64,000 bases of DNA from Actinomadura mexicana. GTDB taxonomy: Bacteria > Actinomycetota > Actinomycetes > Streptosporangiales > Streptosporangiaceae. Positions 28,446-36,673 of this stretch are shown in pieces (the stretch's first letter is position 1; every line of letters begins with the position of its first letter). The position numbers and the translations under genes were made by a program. Where the stretch lies: assembly GCF_900188105.1 (NCBI RefSeq), contig NZ_FZNP01000023.1, positions 31,907 to 95,906 of the forward strand, in the 5' to 3' direction. The notes under the pieces are model-generated. The model saw nothing but the letters and a program-made list of their open reading frames with translations, did not search any database and had not been told where the DNA came from.

Positions 28446-28577
28446 ACGGGCCTCCTCCTCCGGGGGTAGGGCGGCCGGCCCGAAACGTCAGGCCCGTCCG
28501 CGTTTCCCATCAGACGCGACAGAGGCGTGTTCGGTTCGTTCTCCGAACCGGATGTTCACGTCCGCATCAGGCCAGGC

Positions 28578-28787
28578 TCAGCCGGCCAGCGCGGCCGCCA
28601 CGTACACCGTCCGGGGCGGGTGGTACTCGACCACGACGACGATCGAGCCGACGCCGATCTCGTCGCGCGGGTCGACGGGATGGGCGTAGAACGCCTCCGC
28701 CCCGCCGCGGACCGCGATCATGACCTCGCCGACCAGCCCGGGTCCGATCCGGCCGGTCACCCGGCCCTCCTTACCGATCAAGGACAC
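28578..28787 (-). CDS. NfeD-like OB-fold protein (soluble stub)
   Basis: A 69-residue protein from GTG 28787. It is a single beta-rich OB-fold like the C-terminal domain of NfeD (IGKEGRVTGRIGPGLVGEVMIAV, IGVGSIVVVVEYHPPRTVYVA). The membrane and protease parts of full NfeD proteins are absent. It sits 132 bp upstream of the flotillin gene on the same strand. NfeD partners modulate flotillin assembly, so it probably does the same here. Confidence 0.65.
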   Translation of the reverse strand: MSLIGKEGRVTGRIGPGLVGEVMIAVRGGAEAFYAHPVDPRDEIGVGSIVVVVEYHPPRTVYVAAALAG

Positions 28788-28875
28788 CCCCTGGCCCGGT
28801 CCGCCCGGAGCCGCTCTCCGCGCCGCGTAAGGCGAACGCTATCCGCTGCGCGGCGGGGACGGCGAGCCGCGGGGC

Positions 28876-29574
28876 TCAGGACAGGACGCGGCCGGCCTGG
28901 GCCAGCGCCTCGCCGGCCAGGCGCTCGGCGTCGGCGCGGGTGGCGCCGGGCCCGAAGACCGTGATCGTGGCGAGGTAGCGGCGGCCCCGGAACACGACGT
29001 ACCACGTCCGGGTGCGGGCGCCGCCGCTGACGGTGGCGACGCCGACGGTGCGCGAGCCCTCGCCGATCTCCCCCTTCGGCGCCTCGGCCACCTTGTGCGC
29101 GGCCCAGGTGGAGCCCACCCGGGTGCGGAACTTCAGGCAGCCGGGCGGGACGCGGGCGTTGACCTGCTTCTCGGCGTCCGCGGCGGACATGCCCATGAGG
29201 GTCTCGGTCGCGGTGAGGCCGCGTCCGCCGGTGAACGAGACGAGCGCGGCGGGCACGTCGCCGGCCACGTCGCCGCCCGGACGGGCCTTCCCGCAGGAGG
29301 GCTTGTCCAGGACGGCCTCCCGCTGGAGCCTGGAGGCGTTCTGGATGGCCTTCAGCGAGCCGTACTCGCCCCAGTCGGGCTCACCCGCGCGCCGGTAGCC
29401 GGACGGCTGCTGGAGCAGCGCCTGCGCGAGCTGGGCGGAGGTGTGGCCGATGCCCGCCACCTCGGCGCGGGCGGTGCCGCGCACCGGGCGGGCGCGCTCG
29501 GCGTCGCCGCCGCACGCGGTGGCCGCGACGGCCGTCGTCAGCAGCAGCGTGACCGGGAGGAGCCTGTGCGCCAT
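28876..29574 (-). CDS. Putative secreted lipoprotein
   Basis: A 232-residue protein with a lipoprotein signal (MAHRLLPVTLLLTTAVAATAC, lipid-modified Cys at 21). The mature part resembles extracytoplasmic sensor/PknH-type alpha-beta folds (SGYRRAGEPDWGEYGSLKAI, two conserved Cys in KPSCGKARP and PPGCLKF, and RTWYVVFRGRRYLATITVFG). There is no enzymatic motif. The gene is separated from its neighbours by 88 and 52 bp on the same strand. The function is unknown. Confidence 0.65.
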   Translation of the reverse strand: MAHRLLPVTLLLTTAVAATACGGDAERARPVRGTARAEVAGIGHTSAQLAQALLQQPSGYRRAGEPDWGEYGSLKAIQNASRLQREAVLDKPSCGKARPGGDVAGDVPAALVSFTGGRGLTATETLMGMSAADAEKQVNARVPPGCLKFRTRVGSTWAAHKVAEAPKGEIGEGSRTVGVATVSGGARTRTWYVVFRGRRYLATITVFGPGATRADAERLAGEALAQAGRVLS

Positions 29575-29626
29575 GGCGGCGACACTACGGCGCGAAAGGG
29601 GCGCACCGCCCCGGACGACACGCGGG

Positions 29627-30298
29627 TCAGCCCTTTTCGGCCCGCTCGTTGTACTCCGCGGCGTACTCCTGGCCGGTCATCTTCTGGATCGTCTCGACGA
29701 TCTCGTCGGTGATGGCGCGGCGGGCCTTGGCGGGCGGCAGGTCCCGGTAGTGGGAGAAGTCCATCGGCGGGCCGATCCGCACGGTGGGGCGCGGGCCGAA
29801 CACGCGCGGGAGCGCCGCGCCGATCGGCTGGATCTTCTCGGTGCCCTCCAGCGCGACCGGCAGGACGCGGGCGCCGGACTCCAGGGCGAGCCAGCCGATG
29901 CCCGTCCGGCCGCGGTAGAGGCGGCCGTCCGGGGAGCGGGTGCCCTCGGGGTAGATCGCGAACGCGCCGGCGTTGTCGAGGACCTCGGCGGCCTGCTCCA
30001 GGGCGCCCATGGCGGCCCGGCGGGCGCCGCGCCGCACCGGGACGTGGCCGAGGTTGGTGAGGAACCAGCGGACGAAGCGGTTCTTGAGCCCGCCGCCCTC
30101 GAAGTAGGCCGCCTTGGCGATGTAGGTGACCGGGCGCGGGACCGCCAGGGGGATGATGAAGCTGTCGATGAAGGACAGGTGGTTGCTCGCCACGATGAGC
30201 GGCCCGTAGCTCGGCACGTTCTCGCCGCCCACGACCCGCGGACGGAAAAGCAGCCAGAGGATCGGACGCACCACGCGCGTCATGAACGTGTAGAACAC
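29627..30298 (-). CDS. 1-acyl-sn-glycerol-3-phosphate acyltransferase (PlsC-like)
   Basis: A 223-residue acyltransferase that makes phosphatidic acid from lysophosphatidic acid. It has the catalytic NHLSFIDSF (H-x4-D) near residue 40, the glycerophosphate-binding PEGTRSPDGRLYRGRTG, and a motif-IV-type ALPVALEG-like block (VLPVALEGTEKIQP). GTG 30298 was chosen because GGGAGG lies 4 nt upstream; a longer frame from 30340 lacks a ribosome site. It has one N-terminal hydrophobic segment (TRVVRPILWLLFRP). It is divergent from the STAS gene across a 400-bp region. Confidence 0.9.
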   Translation of the reverse strand: MFYTFMTRVVRPILWLLFRPRVVGGENVPSYGPLIVASNHLSFIDSFIIPLAVPRPVTYIAKAAYFEGGGLKNRFVRWFLTNLGHVPVRRGARRAAMGALEQAAEVLDNAGAFAIYPEGTRSPDGRLYRGRTGIGWLALESGARVLPVALEGTEKIQPIGAALPRVFGPRPTVRIGPPMDFSHYRDLPPAKARRAITDEIVETIQKMTGQEYAAEYNERAEKG

Positions 30299-30705
30299 CA
30301 AGCCTCCCGAATTTCGCCACCGCCACTGTAACGTCTGCACCGATCCGGGCCCCGGTCAGCATCCTCCTTTCCCGCCCCAGAGAGTGCCATGAATGGTCCA
30401 AGGACTGGTCAAAGGCCGGGTGGGCGGGATTCTCGGCCATTCCTTACCGCCAAGTAAGTTTCTCTTCGGTAAGTTATTACCCGTTTACCGGATCTCCCGG
30501 GAGGCACCCGGATGCCCCGGGCGCATCGTCAGGTACAGTCGGGACCGGGGATCAGACGGGCGTCCGGACCGGCGTTACGGTCCGGGTCACGGGCGGGCGA
30601 CCTGGTCCTTTTCCCGGGAACTCCTTGGAATGCGGGCACGGGTGCGCAATCCTGAGGAGTCACCTGAGATGGCCGGGTACCACCGGAGTGGGGCGTGAGG
30701 TGACG
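30299..30705. promoter_or_regulatory. ~400-bp divergent intergenic region between plsC-like and STAS genes
   Basis: No gene is visible. The left half is locally AT-rich and holds the inverted repeat GGTAA-GTTA-TTACC at 30468-30481, a plausible repressor operator (TetR-like half-sites). G/C hairpins are present around 30495-30520. The STAS gene has a good GAGGTG ribosome site. Confidence 0.45.
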
Positions 30706-31056
30706 ATGGACTTCGACATCAGCCTGATGCGCGACGATCGCTGCACGCTCGTCCGCGTGAAGGGCGACATCGACGTGGTGTCCCGCGCGCGCTTCGAGGA
30801 GGCGCTCTTCGAGGCCGTCGAGTCGGGCGAGCCGATGGTGGTCGACATGCGCGAGGTCACGTTCTGCGACTCCACCGGCCTGAACGCGATCGTCGCCGCC
30901 AACCGCCGCGCCGGCGAGCACGGCACGCACATCGCGCTGGTGGCGCTGCCGCCACGCGTCCAGCGGGTCTTCCGCATCACCGGGCTCGACAAGTTCATCC
31001 CGATCCACGAGACGCTGCGGGAGGCCATCCTCGCCTTCCCGTCCACCACCCCGTAG
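30706..31056 (+). CDS. STAS-domain anti-sigma factor antagonist
   Basis: A 116-residue SpoIIAA/RsbV-like protein (MDFDISLMRDDRCTLVRVKGDIDVVS). The phosphorylatable serine lies in CDSTGLNAIVAANRRA (near residue 56). Such proteins bind and neutralise a kinase anti-sigma factor when unphosphorylated, controlling SigB/SigF-type stress or development sigma factors. No cognate kinase or sigma gene is adjacent. ATG 30706 follows GAGGTG. It converges on the GlnH operon with a G/C-rich 25-bp gap. Confidence 0.9.
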   Translation: MDFDISLMRDDRCTLVRVKGDIDVVSRARFEEALFEAVESGEPMVVDMREVTFCDSTGLNAIVAANRRAGEHGTHIALVALPPRVQRVFRITGLDKFIPIHETLREAILAFPSTTP

Positions 31057-31081
31057 GGCTCGGGGCCCGGCCCCGGCCGGG

Positions 31082-31909
31082 TCAGGTGCAGCCCTCGAAC
31101 TGGGGGACGCTGGTCGTGAGCTTGAGCCCCGACTTGCCGAACCACGTGTTCAGCAGCCGCTGGGCGGTGCCGTCCTGGTACATGTCCGTGATCGCCCGGT
31201 TGACCTCCTCGCAGCCCCTGAGGTCCCCCTTCTTCAGTCCGACGCCGTACTTCTCGTCGGTGAACGGCGCGTTGATCATCCGTCCGGGGCGGCCGGTGGC
31301 GAACCCGGCGAGGATCAGGTCGTCGGTCGACACCGCGTCGAGCCGGCCGCCGGCGAGCGCGTCCATGCAGGCGCCGTAGGTGTCCACGGTGACCGGCTGC
31401 GCGGCCACCTTGCGCTCCTCGATCACGCGGCGCCAGGAGTTGGACCCCTTCACCTCGCAGATCCGCTTGCCCTTGAGGTCCCGCACGTCCTTGATCGCCG
31501 CGGCGTCGGCGCGGACGAAGGTGTCCTGGTGGGCGACGTAGTACGGCCCGGCGAAGGTGACCTTCGACTTCCGCTTCGCCGTGATCGAGTACGTCGCGAC
31601 GATCATGTCGACGTCGCCCTTGGCGAGCGCGTCCTCGCGGACGGAGGAGTTCGTCGTCCTGAACGTCAGGCGGCTCTTCGGGACGCCCAGCCTGCCCGCG
31701 ATGTACGTCGCGACGTCGACGTCGAAGCCCTCGTAGGTCCCGTCCGGGCGCTTGACGCCGAGGGCCGGCTGGTCCTCCTTCACGCCGACGACGAGGGAGC
31801 GCTTGTCGGTGATGGACTGCTCCTTCTCGGCCCCGAGGCCGCAGGCGGACAGCAGCGCCGCCGCGGCGAGGACGGCCCCCGGGGCGGCGATGGCACGGGT
31901 CGCGCGCAT
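31082..31909 (-). CDS. glnH: Glutamate/aspartate-type substrate-binding lipoprotein (GlnH)
   Basis: A 275-residue family-3 periplasmic-binding lipoprotein: lipobox ending LLSAC with Cys at 23, then SLVVGVKEDQPALGVKRPDGTYEGFDVDVATYIAG, VDMIVATYSITAKRKSKVTFAGPYY, GKRICEVKGSNSWRR and a C-terminal QRLLNTWFGKSG. It has two or more extra Cys for disulfides. In Mycobacterium and Corynebacterium, GlnH senses amino acids (Asp/Glu) for the PknG pathway through GlnX. The same gene order is present here: it is the last gene of the operon, 16 bp after glnX, with AAGGAG upstream. No ABC permease or ATPase gene is nearby, supporting a sensor role. Confidence 0.85.
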   Translation of the reverse strand: MRATRAIAAPGAVLAAAALLSACGLGAEKEQSITDKRSLVVGVKEDQPALGVKRPDGTYEGFDVDVATYIAGRLGVPKSRLTFRTTNSSVREDALAKGDVDMIVATYSITAKRKSKVTFAGPYYVAHQDTFVRADAAAIKDVRDLKGKRICEVKGSNSWRRVIEERKVAAQPVTVDTYGACMDALAGGRLDAVSTDDLILAGFATGRPGRMINAPFTDEKYGVGLKKGDLRGCEEVNRAITDMYQDGTAQRLLNTWFGKSGLKLTTSVPQFEGCT

Positions 31910-31925
31910 GGCTTGATCTCCTTGA

Positions 31926-33437
31926 TCAGCGGAACTCGGCCAGCCGGGGACGGACCCCCGCGATGATCAGTGCGGCGATGACGGCCGCGGCCGCCGGCGG
32001 CACCGCGTTCCAGCCGCGCAGCCCGCCGTCGGCGTCCCTGATCGCCTTGTCGAAGGCGTCCTGGTGGACGGCGGTCAGCGAGCTCAGCGCCGCGTCGTAG
32101 GCGTCGAAGTCGCGGATCGCGTTGGACGTGCGGCCCATCCGCAGGTCGACCGCGCCCGCCCGGTTCCCCGCCGACGCCAGCTGCCGCATCCGCGCGTCGT
32201 TGCGCTGGACGGTCCGGTAGGCCGTGAGCGTCCTGGCCAGCGCGTCGCCCTCGCGGCCCCTGTCCACCGTCCGCGCCTCGTCGCCGAAGAAGCCGAGGAA
32301 CGGCGACGTCTGGCCGGGCCGGTACGCGCCGGCCTTCTGCTCCAGGCCCGCGTAGTAGTTCTCCAGGTTCACCGGCTTGTCGCCGAGGTCGGGGTAGATC
32401 ACCGACAGGGACTTGTCGAGGTAGGTCTGCTCGTAGGTGTCGGCGCGGCCGGGATCGAGGAGGTAGCGGCTCTCGTCCCCGAACGCGCTGTGGCTGATCG
32501 CGCGGGCCCGCGACAGCTGCAGGATCGAGTCGAAGCCGTCCTCCTTGGCGGTCCTGATGTGCCCCGCGTGCGCGGTGAGCAGGCCCGCCCCGACCGCGGT
32601 GAGGACGACTGCGGCGAGCGTCGCCAGCACCAGCGCCGGGTTCAGCACCCGCCGGAACGTCCGCACCAGGTAGAGCTGCGTCGCGATCAGGAGCAGCAGG
32701 ACGAGCAGACCGGTCAGCGCGACCCAGGTGCGGCCGGTCAGCACCGCGGACCGCTTCGTCTCGTACGACTGCCGGACGTTCGCGCCGGTGTCGAGCGTGA
32801 TGTTGTACGCCTTCGGCAGCAGTTGCAGCCTCATCAGGTCGGTGGCCTGCCGGTAGGCGTCCAGGACCTGCGGCGGCGTCTCGCCGGGCGCGTGGTTCGA
32901 CTGCGCGTCGAGCTGCATGGCCTGGCCGACGAGCCGCTCGTACCTGCCGAGGCCGTCCAGCACCTCCTGGACCGTCCGCCGCAGCGCCGGGTCGCGTCCG
33001 GCCAGCTGCGCGGCCTGCACCGCCGCCGCGTCGGCCTCCCCGCGGCGCTTCTCGTACACCCGCAGGGTCTCGTCGTAGCCGATGCCGAGGCCGTGCTCGC
33101 GGCCGATCAGCAGGATGCTGGAGACCTGCGCGTCCATGTCGCTGAGCGCGAAGTACAGGGTGCCGGTCGCGACGACCTGCGGGCCGGCGTCGTGCCCGAT
33201 CGTCTCGACGGAGTCGCGCGCGTTGCCGATGGCCACGGTGAGGACGGCCAGGAGCGCCACGAGCGCGGCCACGCAGAGCACGACGTGCGCCCGGATGCGG
33301 CCCGGGATCGTCTTGAGCCACCGTCCGCGCACGAACGTCCTCAGGCGGCCGCCGCGCTGCGTCCCGGCGGGCGTCCTGTCCGGGGGCGGCGCGGGCGGCC
33401 GCGGGGCGGGAGCCGGCGGTGCGGGACTCATCGTCAT
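31926..33437 (-). CDS. glnX: GlnX-like four-helix membrane signal transducer
   Basis: A 503-residue protein: Pro-rich cytoplasmic N-terminus, TM1 ~46-69 (AHVVLCVAALVALLAVLTVA), a large extracytoplasmic helical region (ATGTLYFALSDMDAQVSSILL), TM2/TM3 in the middle (VALTGLLVLLLLIATQLYLV and ALVLATLAAVVLTAVGAGLL), a second extracytoplasmic helical region (GFDSILQLSRARAISHSAFGDESRYLLDP) and TM4 near the C-terminus. This duplicated sensor-like layout matches GlnX, which couples GlnH to kinase PknG. It overlaps the FHA gene by ATGA and precedes glnH. Confidence 0.75.
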   Translation of the reverse strand: MTMSPAPPAPAPRPPAPPPDRTPAGTQRGGRLRTFVRGRWLKTIPGRIRAHVVLCVAALVALLAVLTVAIGNARDSVETIGHDAGPQVVATGTLYFALSDMDAQVSSILLIGREHGLGIGYDETLRVYEKRRGEADAAAVQAAQLAGRDPALRRTVQEVLDGLGRYERLVGQAMQLDAQSNHAPGETPPQVLDAYRQATDLMRLQLLPKAYNITLDTGANVRQSYETKRSAVLTGRTWVALTGLLVLLLLIATQLYLVRTFRRVLNPALVLATLAAVVLTAVGAGLLTAHAGHIRTAKEDGFDSILQLSRARAISHSAFGDESRYLLDPGRADTYEQTYLDKSLSVIYPDLGDKPVNLENYYAGLEQKAGAYRPGQTSPFLGFFGDEARTVDRGREGDALARTLTAYRTVQRNDARMRQLASAGNRAGAVDLRMGRTSNAIRDFDAYDAALSSLTAVHQDAFDKAIRDADGGLRGWNAVPPAAAAVIAALIIAGVRPRLAEFR

Positions 33438-34210
33438 GACGTGCCCTCCTGAAGGGACAGCGTGATGGTCGTCCAGGCGCCCACATGGATGCGGTCGCCG
33501 TCACCGACCGGAACGGGCACGTTCACCGGGATCGGCTCCGTTCCGCCGTTCACCGTGGTGCCGTTGGTCGAACCGGGGTCGATCAGGTTCCAGGCGCCGT
33601 CCGGCCGTGCGAGCAGGACGGCGTGCAGGTGCGAGACGCCCGGGTCCTCGGGCGGGGCGCTGAGGTCGATCTCGGGCAGCAGCGCGCGGGAGGCGCTGCG
33701 CCGTCCGATCCGGATCTGCCCGCCGAGCAGCGGGACGCGGCGCTCCGGGCAGTACGGCGGGAACGCGAGCCCGCCGCCGTCCGATCCCATCTCCGCGACC
33801 ACCGAGTCGAAGTAGGCCCGGTCGGCCATGACCAGCGCGTGCGGGCCCGTCGCCGGGACCGGTGCCGGCCGCGGGACGACGGGCACGCCGCCGTCCCGCT
33901 GCTGCGGCACCAGCGGCACCGCGTGCGCGGTTCCCGCCGGGGTGAACTCGACGGTGTAGACGGTGCCGGTCTCGAAGTCGTACCCGTCCTCCTCGCAGAA
34001 GCGGCCGGAGCGCGGCGTCCCGCAGTGCGGGCAGGCGGGCTCCTCCGCCGCCGCGGGCTCGGCGGCCGGGGCGGGCACCGGGGCGGGCACCGGGGCGGGC
34101 GCGGACTCGGGCTCGGCGAACTCGGCGCGCTGCGCGCCGTCCATGAGGTCGCCGCACACGTCGCAGTAGTCGGTGGACCGCGACGCGTGCCCGCTCGGGC
34201 AGACCGGCAT
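33434..34210 (-). CDS. Zinc-ribbon plus FHA-domain phosphothreonine-binding protein
   Basis: A 258-residue protein. Its N-terminal double zinc ribbon is MPVCPSGHASRSTDYCDVCG and, after a Pro/Ala linker, CPHCGTPRSGRFCEEDG followed by YDFETGTVYTVEF. The FHA domain is at ~165-255 with the expected motifs (IRIGRRSASR, VSHLHAVLL, NLIDPGSTNGTTVNG, GDRIHVGAWTTITL). FHA proteins bind phospho-Thr; in the PknG pathway the FHA protein GarA/OdhI is the kinase substrate that controls 2-oxoglutarate metabolism. This protein differs from GarA by its zinc-ribbon N-terminus. It lies 5 bp after the VWA gene and overlaps glnX. Confidence 0.85.
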   Translation of the reverse strand: MPVCPSGHASRSTDYCDVCGDLMDGAQRAEFAEPESAPAPVPAPVPAPAAEPAAAEEPACPHCGTPRSGRFCEEDGYDFETGTVYTVEFTPAGTAHAVPLVPQQRDGGVPVVPRPAPVPATGPHALVMADRAYFDSVVAEMGSDGGGLAFPPYCPERRVPLLGGQIRIGRRSASRALLPEIDLSAPPEDPGVSHLHAVLLARPDGAWNLIDPGSTNGTTVNGGTEPIPVNVPVPVGDGDRIHVGAWTTITLSLQEGTS

Positions 34211-34215
34211 GGGCC

Positions 34216-35535
34216 TCAGCCCCCTGCCTCGTCGCCGTGCCGGGTCCGCACGGTCCGGACGGAGCGGGTGTCGAGCGACATCTCGTCCGCCTTCGCCACG
34301 TCCCGTTTCAGCCGCACGGTGCCGCGCGCCGGATCGACCACGTCCACGACCTTGTCGAGCAGACCTGAGATCTGCTCGTTGCCGACCTCCCGCGCCAGCA
34401 CCACGGCGCGCCCGAGCCGGGCGGTCGCGGTGTCCTCGTCGCCCTCCCGCCGCGCCTCCAGGCCCTGCTGGATCGCCTCGGCGAGCTCGGACTGCCCGGT
34501 GTGGTGCGCGACACGGCCGTTGATCCGCGTCGACCTGGCCTCGTCGTCGGTCCACTCGGCGATGACGTTGCCGGACGCGAGGACCCGGTCGCCCGCGACG
34601 AGCTTCACCCACGCGGCCCGCATCTGCCGCCCCACGTCGCCGGGCTGCACCTCCACGCACAGGTGGTACTCGCGGTTCTCGTCGCCCCACGCGCCGAGCG
34701 GGTAGTCGCCGGTCTGCGCGCCCGACTCGTCCCGGCGGCCGGTGAGGTCCTCCACGGCGGGGACCATCTGCTTGACGAACCGCAGCCGCGCCTGCTGCGG
34801 CGTCCACACGCGCAGCGTCACGTCCGCGACCTGCTTGCCCATCGCGGCCCGCGTCATCGCCAGGAAGTCGGCCTCCAGGTCGGCCGGGTCGGGGACGTCC
34901 AGGAACCCGCCCAGCAGCACCGAGGTGATCCTGCGGAGCTCGGCGACGTCCCAGTCGGTGCCGACCCCGCGCGCGTCACACAGGAAGCGGCCGGCGCACT
35001 GGCGCAGCGCCGCGTCCAGCTCCTCGTCGGACTCGTGCTGGTTCTTGCCGTCGGTGAGCAGGATCGCGTGCTTGACGGCGCCTCCGGCGACGGCGTCGTG
35101 CCCGGTGAACAGCCGGTCGGCGAGCCGCAGCCACGACCCGATCGCCGTCCCGCCGGCCGCCTCCAGCCGCCCCACCGCGTCCACCGCGCCGCGCCGGGAC
35201 GCCGCGTCCGCCCGGACGAGCCGCTCCCCCTGCGGGTAGACCATCCGCGGCCGGTTCGCGCCCGCGACCACCGCGAAGTGCACGCCGTCGCGCAGCACGT
35301 TCACCGCCGCCCGCGCCGCCCGCTTCGCCGCCGCCATCTTGCCCCGGTAGGACATCGACCCGGAGGTGTCGATCATGATGATCTCCGCGGCGGGGGCGCC
35401 CCCGCCGTCCGCCGCCGGGCCCGGCCCGCCGGACGAGCGCGCCTCGACCGAGACGATCGCGTGCATCTCCCGTCCGCCGGCCGGGAGATAAGGGTTCTGG
35501 TCCACCCGCACGGTGAACTCCGGAAAATCGCTCAT
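34216..35535 (-). CDS. VWA-domain protein (TerY-like)
   Basis: A 439-residue protein. The VWA domain spans ~45-230 with the MIDAS motif MIDTSGSMSYRGKM and the later HAILLTDGKNQHESDEEL. A beta-rich C-terminal region (VADVTLRVWTPQQARLRFVKQ, EYHLCVEVQPGDVGRQM) and a helical tail follow (SELAEAIQQGLEARREGDEDTATARL), ending in a charged stretch with many Thr/Ser (RSVRTVRTRHGDEAGG) that could be phosphorylated. VWA proteins in PP2C/kinase gene clusters act as metal-dependent adhesive scaffolds (TerY-P type). It overlaps the PP2C gene by ATGA. Confidence 0.85.
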   Translation of the reverse strand: MSDFPEFTVRVDQNPYLPAGGREMHAIVSVEARSSGGPGPAADGGGAPAAEIIMIDTSGSMSYRGKMAAAKRAARAAVNVLRDGVHFAVVAGANRPRMVYPQGERLVRADAASRRGAVDAVGRLEAAGGTAIGSWLRLADRLFTGHDAVAGGAVKHAILLTDGKNQHESDEELDAALRQCAGRFLCDARGVGTDWDVAELRRITSVLLGGFLDVPDPADLEADFLAMTRAAMGKQVADVTLRVWTPQQARLRFVKQMVPAVEDLTGRRDESGAQTGDYPLGAWGDENREYHLCVEVQPGDVGRQMRAAWVKLVAGDRVLASGNVIAEWTDDEARSTRINGRVAHHTGQSELAEAIQQGLEARREGDEDTATARLGRAVVLAREVGNEQISGLLDKVVDVVDPARGTVRLKRDVAKADEMSLDTRSVRTVRTRHGDEAGG

Positions 35536-36671
35536 CTGCCCCGCTCCCTGCTCGGTCCTGGCGGCGGGTAGCGAAGGACCGCCACCGTCACGTTGTCGTG
35601 CCCGCCCGCGTCCAGCGCCGCCCGCAGCAGCCGCCGCGCCGCGTCCAGCGGGCCGTCCCGGCCGGTGAGGGCCACGGCCGCGAGGTCGGACGGCTCCGGC
35701 AGGTCGTTCCACAGCCCGTCGCTGCACAGCACCACCAGCCCCGGGCCCGTCGGCCGGAACGCCGCCACGTGCGGGTCGAGCGGACCCGCGTCCGCCCCCA
35801 GCCAGGCGGTCAGCACGTGCGCCCGCCGGTCGGCCCACGCATCCTCGGCGCTCATCGCCCCCTGCTCGATCATGGACGAGGCCCACGAGTCGTCCGTGGT
35901 GAGCCGGCACGAGCCCGCCGCCGAGAGCCAATAGGCGCGGCTGTCGCCGACCCACCCGACGGTGATGCCGCCCGCGTCCACGACGGCCGACACGAACGTG
36001 CACGCGGGCGAGGAGTCGGGATCGCCGGGCAGCCCCGCCACGACCCCGCCCGCCCGCGCCGCCGCGTCGCGCATCGCGCCCCGCGGGTCCGCGCCGGCCG
36101 TGACGCGGTCCGTCAGCACGGCCAGCGCCGCCTCGGCGGCCAGCCGCGACGCCTCCTCCGACCCGGGCGCCGTCGCGACCCCGTCGCAGACCACCGCGCA
36201 CACGCCCGCGGGCAGCGCCGCCAGCGCGAACGCGTCCTCGTTGCGGCTGCGCCGCAGCCCGAGGTCGCTCACCGCCGCCCCGAACCGCCCGGCCTCGGCC
36301 TCGACGTGCTCCCGCCCGCTCGGCTGCCGCAGCCCGCACTGCTCGCAGTACCCGTCGGCCCCGACGGCCCCGCTGCCGCAGTCCACGCAGGCGCCCCCGG
36401 TCGCGACGGCCCCGCCCGGATCGGCCGGGGGCGTGCGGGGGGCGGACCGCCGCTGCGGCGGGCGGGCCCGGCTGGGGACGGGAGCGGACCCGGACGGGAC
36501 CTCGCGCGACGCCGGGGTCGGCGAGCCGTGCGGAAGGGCGGTGCCGAGCGGCGGGGTCCTGGGCGTGGTGGGGTCGGGGCGTCCGCACTCCTCGCAGAAG
36601 CGGTCGCGTTCGTTGACGGGCTCGCCGCAGGTACGGCAGAGCGCGACGGGGGTGTGCTGGTCCGCGTTCAT
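35532..36671 (-). CDS. PP2C-family Ser/Thr phosphatase with two zinc ribbons
   Basis: A 379-residue protein. Zinc ribbons are at residues ~12-30 (CRTCGEPVNERDRFCEECG) and ~95-112 (CVDCGSGAVGADGYCEQCG), separated by a Pro/Ser linker. The PP2C domain from ~125 has GLRRSRNEDAFAL, VVCDGVATAPGSEEASRLA (metal Asp), GWVGDSRAYWL, LVVLCSDGLWNDLPEP and GGHDNVTVAVLRY, all PP2C hallmarks. It should reverse kinase PknG action on operon partners. It starts 2 bp after the pknG stop codon and overlaps the VWA gene. Confidence 0.92.
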   Translation of the reverse strand: MNADQHTPVALCRTCGEPVNERDRFCEECGRPDPTTPRTPPLGTALPHGSPTPASREVPSGSAPVPSRARPPQRRSAPRTPPADPGGAVATGGACVDCGSGAVGADGYCEQCGLRQPSGREHVEAEAGRFGAAVSDLGLRRSRNEDAFALAALPAGVCAVVCDGVATAPGSEEASRLAAEAALAVLTDRVTAGADPRGAMRDAAARAGGVVAGLPGDPDSSPACTFVSAVVDAGGITVGWVGDSRAYWLSAAGSCRLTTDDSWASSMIEQGAMSAEDAWADRRAHVLTAWLGADAGPLDPHVAAFRPTGPGLVVLCSDGLWNDLPEPSDLAAVALTGRDGPLDAARRLLRAALDAGGHDNVTVAVLRYPPPGPSRERGR

Positions 36672-36673
36672 GG

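Noticed and set aside
31082..31909. Amino-acid ABC importer component
   Set aside because: No permease or ATPase genes adjoin it. It is the last gene of a PknG/GlnX operon, so a sensor role is more likely.
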